The notes beneath the pieces were generated by a model. That model saw only the letters and a list, made by a program, of their open reading frames with translations, did not search any database and was not told where the DNA came from. Source: a virus. From it: a stretch of 40,590 bases of DNA. The DNA is taken from IMG/VR virus record IMGVR_UViG_3300021964_000168, positions 1 to 40,590 of that record. One strand, given 5' to 3'. The translations under genes were made by a program, and so were the position numbers. Positions 36,801-40,590 of this stretch are shown here, piece by piece (the first letter of the stretch is position 1; every line of letters starts with the position of its first letter).

Positions 36801-38922
36801 CAAAAAAGTATACAAAGGTGATAGAATAAAAACCGCTGGAGGAGACGAGATATTGGTAGGTAATGTTATCCCTAACGATGATGCTACATACCCATACTTG
36901 TTTTACGGAGAGGCTCAAGACAACACCACGTGGGTTCCTACGAACACATACAGTATGACGGTCACGAATCCAGAATCTGTGATTCAATTTGACCAAGGTG
37001 ATTCTTACTTTAGATTACGCACACTATTCTACGCCAGCGCACCAACCAAGGCGGATGTGTGGCGCAACATGTCTGCTGCGTATTCACAGAATGCAATCGT
37101 AGACTTTATTGAAGATCCAAGGGTCAGCGACTTTTTTACTTCTGGATACACATCTCTTGGTAAGAGTTGGGCGTATTTGCCAGACATTACAAGAATTAAG
37201 AGATATGGTTCGATTACCTATTCGGAATCATTCTCCTTTGAGAACACCAGATTAGGGCTATCTTCTTTCAATCTGACCCAGCAAAACTTTAAAGACTTAT
37301 CGTATGACTACGGGTCTATAAAGTCGCTTGTTCCGTACGATGAATACCTATATATTATTCATGAACGCAGAGCGGGGATTGTACCTGTAAGTAGAAACAT
37401 ACTAACAGCGAATGACGGGGAGTCTTTGACGGCTACCAATATGGTTCTTGGGCCGGTTAAGTATTACACAGGGGAGTACGGCTGTAACAACAATCCAGAA
37501 TCTGTAGCCTGGTATCGTGGATACGTATTCTTCGTAGATGCTAAGGCGGGTAAGGTAATTAGGCTTTACTATCAAACGGGCCTTGATGTGATTAGTGAGC
37601 AACTAATGGATGCATTCTTTAAGCAGTTCATGTTCTCATCGTCCGTCACAGCAAAGAACCGGTTGTACCGAGCAGGACTTGATAGGGAGAACTACGAATA
37701 TATTATTAGTTCACCGTCCTTGTACACCAGTACACTTACAATTAATGACAGTTGTAGTGGCGCTGATGCTACGGGTATCGCAAGAACAAACGAAGATGGG
37801 ACTATTATAAATGTTGACGCTGTTTACGACAACTCATTGACGTTTGACTGGAACACAGATGCAAGAAACGCAGAGTGCTCTGAAGATGATTGGGACGATT
37901 CTGGTAAGGGCCTAATGCTAATTGACCAATTAACCAACAATCCAATTGTCGGATTAGCCGAAGACCTTTCCCCAACAGTAACAGGAATTTTGCAGACAAT
38001 ACCTATTGTTATGACTTCGTCTGCATACCAGTCATTCCATACAGCAACATACAACCAACTCACACAAGAGGTAACACCAGATCCAGATGGTCAGTCGGTA
38101 TTTACTATTACTGGCACAGACTCTACACTTGGGTCGTTTACTATAGCGTATGACGTAAAGTCTAATTACTGGAGCACACGTTACTCATACATAGCGGAGG
38201 AACTTATAGGGTTGTCAGATAGATTATATACTTTCTATCGTGGCCACATATACGAGCACAGCCCAGATGCGACACGCAACACCTTCTACGGAACAACGGG
38301 AGATACTATTGTAGAGTGTATATCTAACTTCAATCCATCTATGGTGAAGGTGTACGAATCTATGAGCCTTGAGGGTAATAATAATAACTGGACAGTAACA
38401 CTAACCAACAGTGATCAAACAAGCACCATCGCAACCTCGATATGGCAGGAGAAGGAGAACTTTTATTATGCCCCAATTCACCAAGACTCAAGCAACAACA
38501 TCGACTATACTGCAACTGCCAATGTTAGTTCCCTTAGCGGAACGTCTGAGGTATTCGGAGTCGGAACAGTTGCATCCATAGCGACGGATAAGATTACATT
38601 CAAGAACGCTATCAATAGCATAGGCTTTCCTGTAGGTAACACAACAGCGTTGTTTAAGGTAAGTGGTGCCAATTTGGTGCCGTTAAACTTATATGCTGTA
38701 TCTGTTAGCGGTGAAAAAGAACTTGAATGTCATGCCACGGTAAGTGGTTTGGTTGCTGATGACGAGGTAGTTTTGATTGCTAACTCCGCTATAGAAGGAG
38801 ACGCAATTAGAGACTACTACTTAAAGGCAAGACTTGTAAACCCCACAACCTCAGCACACGAGTTGTATGCTGTAAACTTTATATACGCTAAGAGCAACCT
38901 GCACAACCAGCAGGGACAATAG
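33895..38922 (+). CDS. Giant tail nozzle / stabilisation protein
   Basis: The 1,675-residue protein begins MASIDKLLPRSLNQDDDERLV followed by MTDAQNVRVS and KNSWGNV, a start typical of podovirus nozzle or DNA-stabilisation beta-propeller proteins. Further recognisable pieces are LLYFNDGVNEPKKIN near 140-155 and GRLFYGGYTEGYD near 335-347, as seen in large tail proteins of Bacteroidetes podoviruses and crAss-like phages. The body is beta-rich throughout with many Tyr/Asn/Gly; no coiled coil or enzymatic motif. Length is well above T7 gp12 (about 800), so it probably also forms tail hub or appendage-attachment domains. Expected to close the tail tip below the adaptor ring. Confidence 0.65.
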   Translation: MASIDKLLPRSLNQDDDERLVTSTQMTDAQNVRVSIDANEDALVLKNSWGNVQRSATIENGSMPAGQNYCIGGVGDDAAAQVYYFVWNSANNHTIFRYDQNSKKTYIVYQDEVLNFGKEGFVYANIVKLSNGNILLYFNDGVNEPKKINATRAEQSISGAGGYPNTFTGGTIQQRTNYITVAKQPPQSAPTITFSRNNSYPQNDVFEKNFQFAYQYEYYDGEQSALSPYSELSISKSQLKDGFITYGQRNYYNQINISVQNSELDVEKINIYGRIGDKDAAFFLIDTIDNNHGSGNQVVAFRNDSNYTGLSATIQDKFYDNVPQVADSQAVSQGRLFYGGYTEGYDNIGNLDVTALPNYHAKPNTYEVVITKYDDESNIDNQIKLDFSGFPATITEDSKVLLSFSWNDGPIKITNKQGNNGDYNFTGIDPDIFPSSTFPEELKSLSGIRWKNNGSIKQAGVNLEGGFLNSPPVIQFTAQKGTSDSTTKSIAIRKIVGGIKVISSGLQVRKIIDISASPTSPVTLTALKNIVRGQLEGLYPIQYSPQNGEAGFSNLITGGQTPFTGESAAFKGSGNARIKRVAVGSDFDRYSVGINQVTFKFDKIVFGTREAEILNGDETVSQFDILEDNIDGYNNNLETVGGVINLEGNVVLILDSQTKRAPVIKRIGAFVNQGGSFMISNDDMDGNRCFKSGASHEFGLLYYDDKGRPGGVQPIPQDVFVIHTNNRGAVNDDFDATPMDVRSGLDGYADIVMRIRHKAPAWAERFSIVYAGQGSITNKIQYSIGGAYVALNDDAVGSFGASKNIYLSLGTLQSRNNSYDNQLGAMINYGFAEGDRLRIVRYGDDTKETATWRVSKMVTLIADPLTNPLLDRSSKASIQNTTGDFLVIEDTNVPYWNTNSILKGISNWNDKCVIEIYRESGAFEETFYYEIGENFSVDSNRVHQTQRPGTSITIKVSSQTGDSVVAEVNKKVYKGDRIKTAGGDEILVGNVIPNDDATYPYLFYGEAQDNTTWVPTNTYSMTVTNPESVIQFDQGDSYFRLRTLFYASAPTKADVWRNMSAAYSQNAIVDFIEDPRVSDFFTSGYTSLGKSWAYLPDITRIKRYGSITYSESFSFENTRLGLSSFNLTQQNFKDLSYDYGSIKSLVPYDEYLYIIHERRAGIVPVSRNILTANDGESLTATNMVLGPVKYYTGEYGCNNNPESVAWYRGYVFFVDAKAGKVIRLYYQTGLDVISEQLMDAFFKQFMFSSSVTAKNRLYRAGLDRENYEYIISSPSLYTSTLTINDSCSGADATGIARTNEDGTIINVDAVYDNSLTFDWNTDARNAECSEDDWDDSGKGLMLIDQLTNNPIVGLAEDLSPTVTGILQTIPIVMTSSAYQSFHTATYNQLTQEVTPDPDGQSVFTITGTDSTLGSFTIAYDVKSNYWSTRYSYIAEELIGLSDRLYTFYRGHIYEHSPDATRNTFYGTTGDTIVECISNFNPSMVKVYESMSLEGNNNNWTVTLTNSDQTSTIATSIWQEKENFYYAPIHQDSSNNIDYTATANVSSLSGTSEVFGVGTVASIATDKITFKNAINSIGFPVGNTTALFKVSGANLVPLNLYAVSVSGEKELECHATVSGLVADDEVVLIANSAIEGDAIRDYYLKARLVNPTTSAHELYAVNFIYAKSNLHNQQGQ

Positions 38923-38931
38923 GATAAATAG

Positions 38932-38939
38932 TATTTTTG
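38932..38939 (+). promoter_or_regulatory. Promoter -7 box TATTTTTG (leaderless)
   Basis: TATTTTTG is followed by TAAT and ATG at 38944, the same four-base gap seen at 8745 and 26438. It lies ten bases after the nozzle-gene stop. Confidence 0.55.
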
Positions 38940-38943
38940 TAAT

Positions 38944-40017
38944 ATGAAACACGGTAAGAAATTTTTTGTAGGCGGCTTATTGAATTTAGGAGCAGGTCTC
39001 GGCACTGCTGCGTATGGTGCTTATCAAGAGAACCAGGCCAAGAAGAAAATGGCCCAAGCAGATGCCCTTGCTGAGGGTCCAATCAGATCACAAGCAGCAA
39101 GACAAAGAATTGCCCAACAGGAAAGCGATGCGCAGTCTGCAATTGATTCTACCCTACGTGCCCAAGCAACAGCGGCCGAGCAAATCGCCCAACAAGGTGG
39201 CTCAAGAGGATTGGTATCAGCAACACCAGGGCTCATCAGAGCGACAGACTTAGCGTCACAAAATGCAATAGACCAATTCGGTCAGAGAAATGCAGCCATT
39301 AGACGAGCAGAGGAATCAGCCGCTCTTGGAACACAGCGTGCTGATGCAACCGCCAACATGGACAGGCTCGCACGTGCTGCAGATGCTGCCAGAAAAACCA
39401 CAATGGCTGGTATAGGTCAATCATTAGCGGGTGTTGCAGAGATTGCTGGTGATTATGTCAATAAAAAGCAAGACAAAACCGGTGGTAGTGAGATAGACTT
39501 TGAGGCGAAGGTTGAAATGCCAGACCCAGGCGGTGGCAGGTCTACCCTTATGGATGACAGCACTGTTGTTGTTGATTATGATGGGGATGCAACTCCATTT
39601 AAAACAGATGGCTCTATAGTAGAAAACAAATTAAACGCTGCGTCCGATCAGGCGCTACGTCCAAGGGACCAAATGATTTTCTTTGAAGACGAATTAAATC
39701 GTCCACAATCAGCACTTTCTCCATCAGAGCAGGCAGCCGTAGACGCATATGAAAATGCAAACAGGTCTATTGTTGCGACAGGATATGCACGAGGCGGCGA
39801 GGTTGAGGAACCAGTAGATAAAACACCAGGAGAGTTTGACCATGACGACAACCCTATCGACATCATGCAAGAGGGTGCTAAGATTGGTGAGATGACAGGT
39901 GGTGAGTACATATTTAACCCAGAGCAAGCGGCGGAGATGCGCAAACTTTCTGAAGAAGGTGACAGCGAACTACATCAATTCATTCGTAACTTACTTAGCA
40001 AAGAACAATTTCAATAA
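38944..40017 (+). CDS. Internal virion protein, ejected-type
   Basis: The 357-residue protein starts MKHGKKFFVGGLLNLGAGLGTAAYGAYQ, a Gly/Ala hydrophobic segment that could span a membrane. It is followed by a long Ala/Gln/Arg helix region at about 35-150 (QAARQRIAQQESDAQSAID and similar). The C-terminal part includes GEMTGGEYIFNPEQAAEM near residue 320, an element I associate with internal virion proteins of marine podoviruses, and ends in a helix. Likely ejected with the DNA to form a conduit. A leaderless promoter box precedes it, and its stop overlaps the next ATG. Confidence 0.55.
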   Translation: MKHGKKFFVGGLLNLGAGLGTAAYGAYQENQAKKKMAQADALAEGPIRSQAARQRIAQQESDAQSAIDSTLRAQATAAEQIAQQGGSRGLVSATPGLIRATDLASQNAIDQFGQRNAAIRRAEESAALGTQRADATANMDRLARAADAARKTTMAGIGQSLAGVAEIAGDYVNKKQDKTGGSEIDFEAKVEMPDPGGGRSTLMDDSTVVVDYDGDATPFKTDGSIVENKLNAASDQALRPRDQMIFFEDELNRPQSALSPSEQAAVDAYENANRSIVATGYARGGEVEEPVDKTPGEFDHDDNPIDIMQEGAKIGEMTGGEYIFNPEQAAEMRKLSEEGDSELHQFIRNLLSKEQFQ

Positions 40018-40590
40018 TGGCTGATACATCTACATTTATGCCAGTAGGCGAATTGCCAGTGATTGACTATGGTGCGGTATATAGAAACGCCAAGGCTCGC
40101 CGGGAATTAGAAGAAGAAAAGAAATTAGCATACCTCAACCAGTTCCAACAGGAGCGTGGTGCTTTCACCCCTGGTCTACAAGACCAACTACAAATGGAGT
40201 GGGATGCCATAGAGCAAGACCTGGATCAGGGAGACATGTCTTTTGAAGCCAAGGCCCATAGACAGAAACTGTACAACACATACAAGCAACACGCAGCAGA
40301 TGCATTGACATACGCTGAGACAATAAATGGTTTGGAAGCATCCGTTCTTGCTGACCCAACTCAGTATAATGACCCTGCTGCTATCATGCAGCAATTACAA
40401 CAAGCCAGAACTATTCCTGTAGACATGAATATGATTGGCAATGCAACCAGTCAACTCCCTCGACTTGGAGAGTTCAGACGATTTGCGCTCCCAGAGATTG
40501 CGCCAAATGCAGCAGCGGGTATGATTTTAAACAATCTCAAAGCATCTGGTGGTTTCCAAAACTTCTACGACATGGCTGGTAAGGGTGCAT
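40017..40590 (+). CDS. Internal virion-like protein, truncated by window end
   Basis: The ATG at 40017 overlaps the preceding stop (TAATG), and the frame stays open to the last base, about 191 codons. The sequence MADTSTFMPVGELPVIDYG is followed by a helical, Gln-rich region (ELEEEKKLAYLNQFQQERG, LQDQLQMEWDAIEQDLDQG). It resembles the start of a large internal or ejected virion protein, which normally follows in this position. No domain recognised in the visible part. Confidence 0.55.
   Translation, partial: MADTSTFMPVGELPVIDYGAVYRNAKARRELEEEKKLAYLNQFQQERGAFTPGLQDQLQMEWDAIEQDLDQGDMSFEAKAHRQKLYNTYKQHAADALTYAETINGLEASVLADPTQYNDPAAIMQQLQQARTIPVDMNMIGNATSQLPRLGEFRRFALPEIAPNAAAGMILNNLKASGGFQNFYDMAGKGA

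Overview
The window looks like part of a tailed-phage genome with a short, podovirus-like tail and a Bacteroidetes (probably flavobacterial) host. The virion genes run in head/podovirus order: terminase, portal, scaffold, major capsid, two connector/adaptor-like proteins, a giant nozzle-like protein, then internal virion proteins. No tape measure or sheath is visible. The host assignment rests on the promoter-like box TAnnTTTG, the Bacteroidetes -7 consensus, which recurs in front of genes, and on the near absence of Shine-Dalgarno sequences. Nothing here could be searched, so family calls rest on motifs read by eye.

Layout. (1) Positions 1-6670 hold a compact leftward operon of small early-type genes joined by ATGA/TAATG overlaps. 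It carries a C5-methyltransferase-like protein, a conserved small phage protein, and an adjacent class II glutamine amidotransferase plus amidoligase pair. Between these genes lie two related structured RNA elements and a 33-bp repeated leader. (2) Positions 6965-8111 are essentially gene-free: phased TTTAACA repeats, a hairpin, a strongly G/T-rich tract with a canonical G-quadruplex motif, then more hairpins. This is a candidate origin or control region. (3) Positions 8112-8728 hold a small leftward pair, a holin-like membrane protein and a DUF5675-like protein. (4) Positions 8757-13280 run mostly rightward: a methyltransferase, a fibre-like protein, a 2OG-Fe(II) oxygenase, a GroES-like co-chaperonin and a possible small terminase, with one leftward winged-helix regulator. 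(5) Positions 13483-40590 are the rightward packaging and virion module.

The most striking content is at 18471-26431. A 1,424-residue collagen-like protein with a C1q/TNF-like C-terminal domain and Lys in most Y positions of its Gly-X-Y repeats is followed closely by three Fe(II)/2-oxoglutarate oxygenases. One of them is a 758-residue fusion of a GT-B glycosyltransferase, a GT25 (collagen galactosyltransferase-type) domain and a C-terminal domain with the lysyl hydroxylase (PLOD) motif pattern. A fourth oxygenase lies at 11799. I read this as a phage-encoded collagen plus its own hydroxylysine-glycosylation machinery, probably decorating virion fibres.

Other items: two opposite-strand islands inside the virion module encode a 47-residue lipoprotein and a 130-residue secreted protein. 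A possible promoter-to-terminator small RNA at 32294-32364 carries a sequence complementary to a motif shared by several early-gene start codons. Several promoter boxes sit only 4-5 nt before the ATG, implying leaderless mRNAs.
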